Of a stretch of 64,000 nucleotides of DNA, positions 50,749-59,322 are shown one piece after another. The position numbers and the translations under genes were made by a program. The number at the start of each line of letters is the position of its first letter. Position 1 is the first letter of the stretch. The notes below the pieces were generated by a model. The model did no database searches, was not told where the DNA came from, and saw only the letters and a list, made by a program, of their open reading frames with translations. This DNA is from TMED14 sp002378565 (GTDB lineage Bacteria > Bacteroidota > Bacteroidia > Flavobacteriales > Schleiferiaceae): the NCBI GenBank assembly GCA_943846715.1, contig OX044356.1:372001-436000 (forward strand), read 5' to 3'.

Positions 50749-51018
50749 ATGGCAAAAGAATCAATGAAAGCGCGCGAGCGCAAACGCGAGGCAACTGTTG
50801 CCAAGTATGCTGAAAAGCGCAAGGCACTTAAAGAAGCTGGCGATTTTGCTGGCTTGCAGAGACTCCCAAAAAACGCATCTCCTGTTCGTTTACACAACCG
50901 TTGCAAACTCACTGGTCGCCCTCGTGGCTATATGCGCCAATTTGGCCTTTCCCGTGTCACCTTCCGTGAGATGGCCCTCAAGGGCTTGATCCCAGGGGTG
51001 AAAAAGAGCAGCTTCTAA
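50749..51018 (+). CDS. rpsN: 30S ribosomal protein S14, zinc-free form
   Basis: 89 residues; uS14. The C-terminal VRLHNRCKLTGRPRGYMRQFGLSR keeps the RNA-binding residues, but the paired CxxC knuckles of the zinc form are missing, matching the longer zinc-independent type. Confidence 0.97.
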   Translation: MAKESMKARERKREATVAKYAEKRKALKEAGDFAGLQRLPKNASPVRLHNRCKLTGRPRGYMRQFGLSRVTFREMALKGLIPGVKKSSF

Positions 51019-51041
51019 AAAAGCTATAACAAGAAGAAATT

Positions 51042-51440
51042 ATGCATTCAGATCCAATCTCCGATTTTCTTACCCGCTTGCGCAATGGTGCACAAGCTCG
51101 TCACACCGTTGTTGAACTTCCGTCCAGTAACATCAAAGTTGAAATTGCTAAAATCCTTGAAGAGCAAGGATTCATCCGCGGTTATAAAGTTGATGCTACA
51201 GGCCCTCAGGGCACCTTGAAAGTTGCTCTTAAGTATGACAGCATGACCAAGCAGCCCGTGATTCGTGGCTTGAAGCGCATTTCGCGCCCAGGTCTACGAA
51301 CCTACAAAAACCACAATGACCTTCCCCGCGTGAAAAACGGATTAGGCGTTGCGATTGTAACTACATCTCAGGGTGTGATGACAGATAAAGCTGCCCGTGC
51401 ACTTAGCATTGGTGGTGAAATTCTTTGTTTCGTTTATTAA
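51042..51440 (+). CDS. rpsH: 30S ribosomal protein S8
   Basis: 132 residues; uS8, binds helix 21 of 16S rRNA and in E. coli represses the spc operon. DPISDFLTRLRNGAQARH start and GVMTDKAARALSIGGEILCFVY end are typical. The 23-base gap before it is the largest in this stretch. Confidence 0.98.
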   Translation: MHSDPISDFLTRLRNGAQARHTVVELPSSNIKVEIAKILEEQGFIRGYKVDATGPQGTLKVALKYDSMTKQPVIRGLKRISRPGLRTYKNHNDLPRVKNGLGVAIVTTSQGVMTDKAARALSIGGEILCFVY

Positions 51441-51451
51441 GTTATTGAAAG

Positions 51452-52009
51452 ATGTCAAGAATAGGAAAAGCTCCCATCACTGTGCCTCCCGGCGTAGAAG
51501 TAAACATCGCCAATGGCATGGTTACAATTAGTGGAAAATTGGGCACTTTGACCCAAGCCATTGTAGGCGGTATCACCGTTTCACAAGAAGAGAATGTCAT
51601 TTTGGTCAACCGGCCATCTGACAGTCGAACGGACCGTGCCATGCACGGTCTGACGCGCGCTTTGTTAGCCAACATGGTTATCGGGGTCACTGAAGGTTAC
51701 ACCAAAACATTGGAATTGATTGGTGTGGGTTTCCGCGCAAGCAATCAAGGCCAAGTATTGGACCTTTCATTGGGATACTCTCACAACATCATGGTACGTG
51801 TGCCAGAAGATTGTAAGGTTAGCACAGAAATGGTTAAGGGTAATGCACCCAGAATCATTTTAACGTCTCATGACAAGCATTTGGTTGGCATGGTTGCATC
51901 AAAAATTCGCAGTTTCCGTAAGCCTGAACCATACAAAGGAAAAGGTGTTCGCTACATGGGCGAGATCGTTCGCAAGAAAGCTGGTAAATCTGCAAGTGGT
52001 AAAGCATAA
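51452..52009 (+). CDS. rplF: 50S ribosomal protein L6
   Basis: 185 residues; uL6, duplicated fold near the GTPase centre. MSRIGKAPITVPPGVEVNI start and EPYKGKGVRYMGEIVRKKAGKS end are diagnostic. Confidence 0.98.
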   Translation: MSRIGKAPITVPPGVEVNIANGMVTISGKLGTLTQAIVGGITVSQEENVILVNRPSDSRTDRAMHGLTRALLANMVIGVTEGYTKTLELIGVGFRASNQGQVLDLSLGYSHNIMVRVPEDCKVSTEMVKGNAPRIILTSHDKHLVGMVASKIRSFRKPEPYKGKGVRYMGEIVRKKAGKSASGKA

Positions 52010-52021
52010 TTCATAGAAAGC

Positions 52022-52366
52022 ATGAAAAAAGCAATAACAAAACGTCAACGTATACACCTGCGTGTTCGCAAGGTGGTCAATGGCACAGCGGATCGCCCTC
52101 GTCTTGCGGTATTCCGAAGTAACAAGGAAATCTATGCACAAATCATTGATGATGTCAATGGCAAAACACTGGCCACTGCTGCTTCATTGAAGTTGGGATT
52201 TGAAGGCAATAAGACGGATGTTGCAAAGCAAGTTGGCATGAAGCTGGCTGAAGTTGCAAAAGGCAAAGGCATTGAAACAGTATCATTTGATCGCGGTGGT
52301 TTTCTCTACCATGGTCGCGTCAAAGCACTAGCTGAAGGCGCTCGTGAAGGCGGTTTGAAATTTTAA
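52022..52366 (+). CDS. rplR: 50S ribosomal protein L18
   Basis: 114 residues; uL18, 5S rRNA binder. RLAVFRSNKEIYAQIIDD and FDRGGFLYHGRVKALAEGAR are the family signature. Confidence 0.98.
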   Translation: MKKAITKRQRIHLRVRKVVNGTADRPRLAVFRSNKEIYAQIIDDVNGKTLATAASLKLGFEGNKTDVAKQVGMKLAEVAKGKGIETVSFDRGGFLYHGRVKALAEGAREGGLKF

Positions 52367-52373
52367 TTGAGTT

Positions 52374-52892
52374 ATGAAAGGTATTACTACACGTAAAATT
52401 AAGCCAAGTGGCTTGGAGTTGGTCGACAAATTGGTCGGTATTCAACGCGTCACAAAAGCAACCAAAGGTGGTCGTTCATTCGGTTTCACAGCTATTGTAG
52501 TTGTTGGAGACGAGAATGGCATTGGTGGCTATGGATTGGGGAAAAGCAAGGAAGTTTCTGAAGCTATAACCAAAGGCATTGATGATGCAAAGAAGAATTT
52601 GTTCCGCTTTCCTATCATCAAAAGCACCTTGCCACATGAGCAAGACGGTAAATTTGGTGGAGCTCGTGTATTCTTGCGCCCTGCATCTTCCGGTACCGGA
52701 GTGATTGCTGGTGGCGCTATGCGCGCAGTGCTTGAGTGTGTTGGTGTGCATGATGTCTTGGCGAAATCCAAGGGTTCATCCAATCCACACAACCTAGTTA
52801 AAGCAACATTCGATGCCTTGCACAAGATGCGCGATGCGCACCAAGTTGCTCGCTCGCGTGGCATCTCTATCAGTAAAGTATTCAACGGTTAA
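52374..52892 (+). CDS. rpsE: 30S ribosomal protein S5
   Basis: 172 residues; uS5 at the mRNA entry tunnel and decoding fidelity. The double-stranded RNA-binding-like N-terminal domain has GGRSFGFTAIVVVGDENG; the C-terminal domain has SGTGVIAGGAMRAVLECVGV. Confidence 0.98.
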   Translation: MKGITTRKIKPSGLELVDKLVGIQRVTKATKGGRSFGFTAIVVVGDENGIGGYGLGKSKEVSEAITKGIDDAKKNLFRFPIIKSTLPHEQDGKFGGARVFLRPASSGTGVIAGGAMRAVLECVGVHDVLAKSKGSSNPHNLVKATFDALHKMRDAHQVARSRGISISKVFNG

Positions 52893-52901
52893 TCCAAGGA
52901 C

Positions 52902-53084
52902 ATGACACGTTATCGCATCAAACAAACCCGCAGCATTATTGGCCGACCAGAAAGCCAACGCGCTACGTTAAGGGCCCTAGGCCTACGCAGAATCAATCAA
53001 GAGGTCGAGCATGATGGCTCTCCTCAGATCATTGGTATGATCCGCAAGATCAGCCACCTCGTTATTGTTGAAGAAATCAAATAA
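52902..53084 (+). CDS. rpmD: 50S ribosomal protein L30
   Basis: 60 residues; uL30. YRIKQTRSIIGRPESQRATL and LGLRRINQEVEHDGSPQIIGM cover the whole small fold. Confidence 0.96.
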   Translation: MTRYRIKQTRSIIGRPESQRATLRALGLRRINQEVEHDGSPQIIGMIRKISHLVIVEEIK

Positions 53085-53092
53085 ATCAGAAG

Positions 53093-53539
53093 ATGTCTTT
53101 GAATCAACTTAAACCCGCAAAGGGTTCCATTCAAACCTCCAAACGACTCGGTCGTGGTGAAGGTTCTGGTTCTGGTGGTACGGCAAGCCGTGGCCACAAA
53201 GGAGCCAAGTCACGTTCAGGTTACTCACGAAAAGTGGGCTTTGAAGGTGGTCAAATGCCATTGCAACGTCGAGTGCCAAAGTTTGGCTTCACTAACCCCA
53301 ACCGTGTAGAGTACCAAGGTATCAACTTGGACGTGCTACAAATGTTGGCTGATGAGAAGAAAGCTACAGCAATCACCCAAGAGGTGTTGATGAGCAATGG
53401 TTTATGCCAGAAGAAGGACTTGATCAAGATTCTTGGTCGTGGAGAGCTGAAGGCAAAATTGACTGTGACTGCGCATAAATTCAGTGCAACGGCAAAGGCA
53501 GCCATCGAGGCAGCCGGTGGAACAGCTGAAACTATTTAA
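53093..53539 (+). CDS. rplO: 50S ribosomal protein L15
   Basis: 148 residues; uL15. The long Gly-rich N-terminal extension (RLGRGEGSGSGGTASRGHKG) reaches into 23S rRNA, followed by a globular C-terminal domain. Three bases before secY. Confidence 0.97.
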   Translation: MSLNQLKPAKGSIQTSKRLGRGEGSGSGGTASRGHKGAKSRSGYSRKVGFEGGQMPLQRRVPKFGFTNPNRVEYQGINLDVLQMLADEKKATAITQEVLMSNGLCQKKDLIKILGRGELKAKLTVTAHKFSATAKAAIEAAGGTAETI

Positions 53540-53542
53540 GCC

Positions 53543-54865
53543 ATGAATCGCTTCTTCCAAACGATCAAAAACATCTGGGGCATCCAGGAACTCCGCGACA
53601 AGATCATCTTGACGGCAGGACTTCTATTGGTGTACCGCATCGGCGCAAACGTCGTGTTACCAGGTATTGATCCCACTAGTTTGGCTCAGTTGCAAAACCA
53701 GTCCAGTGAAGGTTTGCTTGGTTTGATCAACGCCTTTTCAGGCGGGGCATTCTCCAACGCCTCCATTTTAGCCCTGGGTATCATGCCTTACATCTCTGCA
53801 TCCATTGTGATTCAGTTGGCTGGATTGGCTGTGCCAAGCATCCAGAAAATGCAAAAGGAGGGCGAAAGTGGACGCCGAAAACTCAATCAAATCACACGTT
53901 ACCTAACGATTCTAATTGTTGGAGCGCAAGCGCCTGGTTACATAACCAATTTGATGTATCAAGGTGTTGAAATCACCATTCCGATGGGCACCTTCTGGTT
54001 CCTGGCTTGGACTGTGATCATTGCAGGCACTGTGTTTGCCATGTGGTTGGGTGAGAAAATCACTGACAAGGGCATTGGAAACGGCATTTCTTTGCTGATC
54101 ATGATTGGTATCATTGCTACGTTGCCACAGGCCTTCTTCCAAGAATTGGCCACACAGCTTGGTGTGACAGGTGGTGGTTGGATCGTCTTCCTTTTGGAAA
54201 TGGTCAGTCTTTATTTGGTCTTCCTTTTTGCCATTGCATTGACGCAAGCCGTTAGACAGATTCCTTTGGAATACGCTAAACGTGTTGCAGGTGGAGCAAC
54301 CAAAAGCCTTGGACGCTCATACTTGCCATTGAAAGTGAACGCATCCGGTGTAATGCCCATCATCTTTGCTCAAGCCTTGATGTTTATTCCTATGACCGTG
54401 GTTCAGTACACAGGTATTGAAGCCAGCTGGATGATTGACATATTTGGAAATATTCAAGGTTTCTGGTACAATTTTGTCTTTGCCATCATGATTTTGATCT
54501 TCACGTACTTTTACACAGCTGTACAGATCAACACAGATCAAATGGCTGATGACTTGAAGCGTAACGGTGGATTCATCCCCGGCCTCAAGCCAGGCCATTC
54601 TACCAGCATGTTCATTGATGACACCTTGGCAAAAATTACTTTGCCGGGCGCCATCCTTCTTGCCTTCATCGCAATCCTTCCTGGGATTGTAATGAACCTT
54701 GGTTTGAATATGCAATGGGCTCAGTTCTACGGAGGTACATCCCTTCTGATTATTGTGGGCGTTGTCCTTGACACACTCATGCAGGTTGAGAGCTATTTGT
54801 TGAATCGCCACTACGACGGATTGATGGACGGAAGTCGTCTCCGAGGTCGAAGTAATATGATGTAG
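53543..54865 (+). CDS. secY: Protein translocase subunit SecY
   Basis: 440 residues, ten membrane helices. Signatures: LVYRIGANVVLPGIDPTSL, the helix 2 segment GIMPYISASIVIQL, EKITDKGIGNGISLLIMIGI and the cytoplasmic loop NGGFIPGLKPG before helix 9. It forms the Sec channel with SecE and SecG, encoded elsewhere. Confidence 0.98.
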   Translation: MNRFFQTIKNIWGIQELRDKIILTAGLLLVYRIGANVVLPGIDPTSLAQLQNQSSEGLLGLINAFSGGAFSNASILALGIMPYISASIVIQLAGLAVPSIQKMQKEGESGRRKLNQITRYLTILIVGAQAPGYITNLMYQGVEITIPMGTFWFLAWTVIIAGTVFAMWLGEKITDKGIGNGISLLIMIGIIATLPQAFFQELATQLGVTGGGWIVFLLEMVSLYLVFLFAIALTQAVRQIPLEYAKRVAGGATKSLGRSYLPLKVNASGVMPIIFAQALMFIPMTVVQYTGIEASWMIDIFGNIQGFWYNFVFAIMILIFTYFYTAVQINTDQMADDLKRNGGFIPGLKPGHSTSMFIDDTLAKITLPGAILLAFIAILPGIVMNLGLNMQWAQFYGGTSLLIIVGVVLDTLMQVESYLLNRHYDGLMDGSRLRGRSNMM

Positions 54866-54867
54866 CT

Positions 54868-55083
54868 GTGAGCAAGCAAGACGCCATATCACAAGATGGA
54901 ACCATCACAAGTAACCTGTCTAACGCCATGTTCACTGTGGAGTTGGAGAATGGTCACGTTGTCACAGCGCATATCTCAGGTAAAATGAGAATGCACTACA
55001 TTAAATTGTTGCCAGGTGACCGGGTCAAATTGGAGATGTCTCCTTATGATCTCACGAAAGCACGCATTGTATACCGCTACTAA
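54868..55083 (+). CDS. infA: Translation initiation factor IF-1
   Basis: 71 residues with a GTG start at 54868, two bases after the secY stop; MSKQDAISQDGTITSNLSNAMF and HISGKMRMHYIKLLPGDRVKLE give the OB-fold IF-1. GTG is the only start that preserves the family N-terminus. Confidence 0.96.
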   Translation: MSKQDAISQDGTITSNLSNAMFTVELENGHVVTAHISGKMRMHYIKLLPGDRVKLEMSPYDLTKARIVYRY

Positions 55084-55106
55084 TCCATTGAATTGAAGTA
55101 TCCATC

Positions 55107-55223
55107 ATGAAAGTAAGAGCATCACTAAAAAAGCGCAGTGCGGATTGCCAAATTGTCCGCAGAAAAGGGCGGCTTTATATCATTAACAAAAAGAACCCCA
55201 AGCTCAAGCAGCGCCAGGGATAA
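55107..55223 (+). CDS. rpmJ: 50S ribosomal protein L36, zinc-free form
   Basis: 38 residues, MKVRASLKKRSADCQIVRRK to KLKQRQG. It retains one cysteine (position 14) where the zinc form has three Cys and one His, so it cannot form the usual zinc site. It sits between infA and rpsM. Confidence 0.95.
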   Translation: MKVRASLKKRSADCQIVRRKGRLYIINKKNPKLKQRQG

Positions 55224-55240
55224 TTGATCATTGAATAGAC

Positions 55241-55618
55241 ATGGCACGTATAGCAGGCATTGACCTACCAAAAAACAAGCGCGGAGAAATCGGCTTGACG
55301 TATATCTACGGCATTGGCCGTTCCAAATCTCGTGAGATTTTGGAATCAGCTAAGATTGATGTAAACATCAAAGTCCAAGATTGGACTGATGAGCAAGTTC
55401 AATCGATCCGTAACTTTATTTCTGAAGACATGACTGTCGAAGGTGAATTGCGTTCAGAAACTCAAATGAACATCAAGCGATTGATGGATATTGGTTGCCA
55501 ACGTGGCATCCGTCACCGTAATGGTTTGCCACTTCGTGGTCAGCGTACCAAGAACAATTCTCGCACGAGAAAGGGTAAGCGTAAAACGGTTGCGAACAAG
55601 AAAAAGGTCACCAAATAA
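55241..55618 (+). CDS. rpsM: 30S ribosomal protein S13
   Basis: 125 residues; uS13 in the 30S head, contacts the P-site tRNA through its basic C-terminal tail (NNSRTRKGKRKTVANKKK). MARIAGIDLPKNKRGEIGLT start and GLPLRGQRTKNNSRT segment are diagnostic. Confidence 0.98.
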   Translation: MARIAGIDLPKNKRGEIGLTYIYGIGRSKSREILESAKIDVNIKVQDWTDEQVQSIRNFISEDMTVEGELRSETQMNIKRLMDIGCQRGIRHRNGLPLRGQRTKNNSRTRKGKRKTVANKKKVTK

Positions 55619-55631
55619 AAACTGATTGACG

Positions 55632-56012
55632 ATGGCAAAATCGACCAAAAAACGCCGTGTGAAAGTTGAAGCTGTGGGTGAAGCGCACATTAGCTCAACA
55701 TTCAACAACATCATAATTGCCCTGACCAACACACAAGGTCAAGTGATCTCATGGTCATCTGCAGGCAAAATGGGATTCCGCGGTTCCAAGAAAAACACCC
55801 CTTACGCTGCACAAGTTGCTGCTGAAGATGCTGCTGGAGTAGCAATGGAAGCTGGACTACGTAAAGTAAAGGTTTATGTGAAAGGTCCAGGTAATGGTCG
55901 CGAAAGCGCCATCCGAAGCCTCCACAATACGGGCATTGAAGTCACTGAAATCATTGACATCACGCCAATTCCCCACAACGGATGTCGTCCATCCAAGCGC
56001 CGTCGCGTTTAA
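55632..56012 (+). CDS. rpsK: 30S ribosomal protein S11
   Basis: 126 residues from ATG 55632 (an in-frame TTG at 55626 is less likely). HISSTFNNIIIALTNTQGQV and TPIPHNGCRPSKRRRV are the uS11 signature. Confidence 0.98.
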   Translation: MAKSTKKRRVKVEAVGEAHISSTFNNIIIALTNTQGQVISWSSAGKMGFRGSKKNTPYAAQVAAEDAAGVAMEAGLRKVKVYVKGPGNGRESAIRSLHNTGIEVTEIIDITPIPHNGCRPSKRRRV

Positions 56013-56033
56013 CTGATTAATTGAATAACTGAT

Positions 56034-56639
56034 ATGGCACGTTACCGTGGTCCCCTAACTAAGATTGCTCGCCGATATGGAGAGCCGATTTTTGGCGCAG
56101 ATAAGTCACTTGACAAGCGCAATTACCCTCCTGGTCAGCATGGCTTCCGTCGCAAGCGCGGCAAGAAGTCAGAATACTCTATGCAGCTTGCTGAAAAGCA
56201 AAAGGCAAAGTACACTTACGGCATCCTTGAGAAGCAGTTCCGCATCTTGTTTGACAAGGCGCAGCGATCAAAAGGTGTTACCGGTGAAGTTTTGCTTCAA
56301 CTGTGTGAAAGCCGTTTGGACAACGTGGTTTACAAGCTGTCGATTTCGCCCACACGTCGTGGTGCTAGACAGTTGGTATCTCACCGTCACATCACGATCA
56401 ATGGTGAGGTGTTGAATATTCCTTCATACCAAGTAAAGCCAGGTGATGTCATTGCTGTACGTGAGCGTTCTAAGTCCATGTCTGCAATCACTGAGTCCTT
56501 GACTAATCTTGAGTCACCTCAACCTTGGTTGGAGTGGAATTCAGCTACTATGGCAGGAACAATGCTCTCCATTCCTCAGCGTGACATGATCACCGAAAAC
56601 ATCAAGGAGCAGCTAATCGTCGAACTTTATTCCAAGTAA
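56034..56639 (+). CDS. rpsD: 30S ribosomal protein S4, zinc-free form
   Basis: 201 residues; uS4, 16S assembly initiator and, in E. coli, alpha-operon repressor. The N-terminus MARYRGPLTKIARRYGEPIFG lacks the zinc cysteines of the C+ type. The S4 RNA-binding domain LCESRLDNVVYKLSISPTRR is intact. Confidence 0.98.
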   Translation: MARYRGPLTKIARRYGEPIFGADKSLDKRNYPPGQHGFRRKRGKKSEYSMQLAEKQKAKYTYGILEKQFRILFDKAQRSKGVTGEVLLQLCESRLDNVVYKLSISPTRRGARQLVSHRHITINGEVLNIPSYQVKPGDVIAVRERSKSMSAITESLTNLESPQPWLEWNSATMAGTMLSIPQRDMITENIKEQLIVELYSK

Positions 56640-56641
56640 AA

Positions 56642-57634
56642 ATGGCAATTCTTCAATTTCAAAAACCTGACAAGGTCATTCTGAACAGCACAACTGACAC
56701 AGAAGGCCAATTTGAATTCCGACCACTCGAGCCGGGTTATGGTCTAACTGTAGGCAATGCGCTTCGCCGTGTTTTGTTGAACTCACTTGAAGGCCATGCT
56801 TTCACCTCACTTCGCATCAGCGGCGTTGAGCATGAGTTCTCTACTATTACTGGTGTCGTGGAAGATGTCACAGAAATCATTCTTAACCTCAAGCAAGTTT
56901 GCTTGAAGCGCCAGATTGAGGAAAGTGACAATGAAACAGTCAAAGTATCCATCACAGGTCAAGAAACCTTGACTGCTGGTGATTTGGGTTCTTTCATGTC
57001 TGCATTCCAAGTGCTCAACCCTGAGTTCGTGATTTGCCAGATGGACAAGTCTGTGACTTTGGAGATTGAATTGACCATCGAAAAGGGTCGTGGCTATGTG
57101 CCTTCTGAGGAAAACAAGAAAGCAGATGCTCCTTTAGGAACGATAGCTATTGATTCCATCTATACCCCAATCAAGAACGTCAAGTACAACGTTGAGAACT
57201 TCCGCGTAGAGCAGAAGACTGACTTTGAAAAGTTGATTTTTGACATTGTGACTGATGGCAGCGTATCCCCAAAGGAAGCTTTGACGGATGCAGCAAGCAT
57301 TTTGATTCAGCATTTTTACCTGTTCACTGATGAGCGCATGATTCCAGAGGATCAACCAACAGCTGAAACAGAGACCTATGACGAGGAAGTTTTGGAGATG
57401 CGCAAGCTCTTGAAGAAGACCTTGGTTGAGTTGGAGTTGAGTGTTCGCGCACTGAACTGCCTCAAGGCTGCAGAAGTTGAAACCGTAGCTGACTTGGTTT
57501 CATACTCTAAGGCTGATTTGATGAAATTCCGCAACTTCGGCAAGAAGTCACTCACTGAGTTGGAGGATGTGGTAGTAAAACTTGGTCTAGCCTTTGGCAT
57601 GGACACAAGCAAGTATAAACTAGATAAGGACTAA
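56642..57634 (+). CDS. rpoA: RNA polymerase alpha subunit
   Basis: 330 residues. N-terminal dimerisation and assembly domain (PGYGLTVGNALRRVLLNSLEG) and C-terminal domain (LELSVRALNCLKAAEVETVADLV, FRNFGKKSLTELEDVV) binding UP elements and activators. Two bases after rpsD. Confidence 0.98.
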   Translation: MAILQFQKPDKVILNSTTDTEGQFEFRPLEPGYGLTVGNALRRVLLNSLEGHAFTSLRISGVEHEFSTITGVVEDVTEIILNLKQVCLKRQIEESDNETVKVSITGQETLTAGDLGSFMSAFQVLNPEFVICQMDKSVTLEIELTIEKGRGYVPSEENKKADAPLGTIAIDSIYTPIKNVKYNVENFRVEQKTDFEKLIFDIVTDGSVSPKEALTDAASILIQHFYLFTDERMIPEDQPTAETETYDEEVLEMRKLLKKTLVELELSVRALNCLKAAEVETVADLVSYSKADLMKFRNFGKKSLTELEDVVVKLGLAFGMDTSKYKLDKD

Positions 57635-57641
57635 TTGAATC

Positions 57642-58142
57642 ATGCGTCACGGTAAAAAATTCAACCATTTAGGCCGCACACCATCTCACCGAAAGGCGAT
57701 GTTGAGCAACATGGCAGTATCTCTGATCATGCATAAGCGGATCAATACCACCTTGGCCAAAGCCAAAGAACTCCGCAAATATGTTGAGCCTTTGGTGACT
57801 CGCTGCAAAGTTGACAGCACCCACAATCGCCGAACTGTCTTCTCCTATTTGAAGGATAAGCATGCAGTAACTGAACTGTTCCGCGAGGTGTCAGTTAAGA
57901 TTGCTGATCGCCCAGGCGGTTACACACGCATCATCAAGACGGGTAATCGACTTGGTGACAATGCCTCCATGGCTATGATCGAGCTCGTTGACTACAACGA
58001 CTTGTATGGCAATGAGCCTAAGAAAAGTAAATCCACCCGCCGCAGTAAGAAAGCTGTAGCTGTTGAAGCAGAACCAGCTGCTGAAGTAGCCACAGAGTCA
58101 CCTGCTGATGCAAAGGAAACCACTGAGGAGAACGCTGAGTAA
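57642..58142 (+). CDS. rplQ: 50S ribosomal protein L17 with acidic Ala/Glu-rich tail
   Basis: 166 residues; bL17, the first ~118 residues match the family (MRHGKKFNHLGRTPSHRKAM, FREVSVKIADRPGGYTRI). After a short basic stretch (KKSKSTRRSKKAV) the last ~30 residues are low-complexity Ala/Glu/Pro/Thr, absent from E. coli L17. Last gene of the superoperon. Confidence 0.97.
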   Translation: MRHGKKFNHLGRTPSHRKAMLSNMAVSLIMHKRINTTLAKAKELRKYVEPLVTRCKVDSTHNRRTVFSYLKDKHAVTELFREVSVKIADRPGGYTRIIKTGNRLGDNASMAMIELVDYNDLYGNEPKKSKSTRRSKKAVAVEAEPAAEVATESPADAKETTEENAE

Positions 58143-58168
58143 TTAACGTGAATCTCGTGCTAACTTGC

Positions 58169-58200
58169 AAAGGATGAGGGTCGCCCCTTGTCCTTTTTTT
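58169..58200 (+). terminator. Intrinsic terminator of the ribosomal superoperon
   Basis: A 12-bp stem AAAGGATGAGGG / CCCTTGTCCTTT (two G-T wobbles) with a TCGC loop and a run of ten T (three of them in the stem), 26 bases after the rplQ stop. Confidence 0.85.
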
Positions 58201-58225
58201 ATGCCTGTGAAATAGGTTTAACGCC

Positions 58226-59317
58226 ATGATGAAAAAACAAGCCAGAATACTTCTCCAAGACGGAACGCGATTTGCGGGCTATGCCACAGGTATGGACGGC
58301 ACGGCATCCGGCGAGGTTTGCTTCAATACCGGGATGACCGGCTACCAAGAAATCTTCACAGATCCCAGCTACAAAGGCCAGATCATGGTGACTGCAGCAT
58401 CACACATTGGCAACTATGGGGTGACTCTCAATGAATCTGAACATGACAAAGTTCAAATTGCCGGATTGATCTGCCGCAGTTTCAGTGACACGGCATCAAG
58501 GGCAAGAAGCGACCAGGATTTGGCTAGCTTCCTTGCCGATAATCAGACTGTTGCAGTCTCTGATGTTGACACGCGAGCCTTGGTGAGACACCTTCGAGAG
58601 AAGGGGTCAATGAATGGTGTCATCAGCACAGAGTTGGACTGGGAAGCCATGGAAGTGTCCCTGAAGGGGAGCCCTTCGATGGATGGCCTAGAGCTATGTT
58701 CTCAAGTGAGCACCCAAACAGTGTACACTTTGGGTGATGAAAATGCGCCATACCATGTTGCAGCTTTAGATCTTGGCGTTAAGCGAAACATCCTGAATTG
58801 TTTGGTCAACGAGGGCTGTCATGTCACTGTATACCCTTATGATACCGATTTCGGCACTTTATCAGCCAGCCAGCCAGACGGCTATTTCTTAAGCAATGGA
58901 CCTGGCGACCCTTCAGCATCTCTTGCCTTGATTGAAACCACTAAGTCACTGATTGCTTCAGGCAAGCCGGTGTTTGGCATTTGCTTAGGTCACCAGATGA
59001 TCGCATTGGCCAACGGCCTATCCACTTTCAAGATGCACCACGGTCATCGTGGGATTAATCACCCCGTTAAAAACCTGTTGACAGGTAAAGGGGAGATCAC
59101 CTCACAAAATCATGGCTTTGCTGTGAACATGGATGATGTCATGGCTCATGATGAGCTTGAGCTTACCCACAAACACCTGAATGATGGAACAGTGGCAGGT
59201 ATTCGCATGACCAAGGCCCCTGTATTCAGTGTGCAATACCACCCCGAAGCTTCACCAGGACCACACGATTCGCGCTACCTGTTCAAGCAGTTCACCGACA
59301 ACATGTCAAAAAAGTAA
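58226..59317 (+). CDS. carA: Carbamoyl phosphate synthase small subunit
   Basis: 363 residues. N-terminal CPSase domain (FNTGMTGYQEIFTDPSYKGQ) and class I glutamine amidotransferase domain with GICLGHQ nucleophile Cys253 and the His339-Pro-Glu341 pair in QYHPEAS. It delivers ammonia to CarB for pyrimidine and arginine synthesis. carB is not adjacent; eno follows by five bases. No clear promoter box was found in the 83-base gap before it apart from one-mismatch candidates. Confidence 0.96.
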   Translation: MMKKQARILLQDGTRFAGYATGMDGTASGEVCFNTGMTGYQEIFTDPSYKGQIMVTAASHIGNYGVTLNESEHDKVQIAGLICRSFSDTASRARSDQDLASFLADNQTVAVSDVDTRALVRHLREKGSMNGVISTELDWEAMEVSLKGSPSMDGLELCSQVSTQTVYTLGDENAPYHVAALDLGVKRNILNCLVNEGCHVTVYPYDTDFGTLSASQPDGYFLSNGPGDPSASLALIETTKSLIASGKPVFGICLGHQMIALANGLSTFKMHHGHRGINHPVKNLLTGKGEITSQNHGFAVNMDDVMAHDELELTHKHLNDGTVAGIRMTKAPVFSVQYHPEASPGPHDSRYLFKQFTDNMSKK

Positions 59318-59322
59318 ACACC

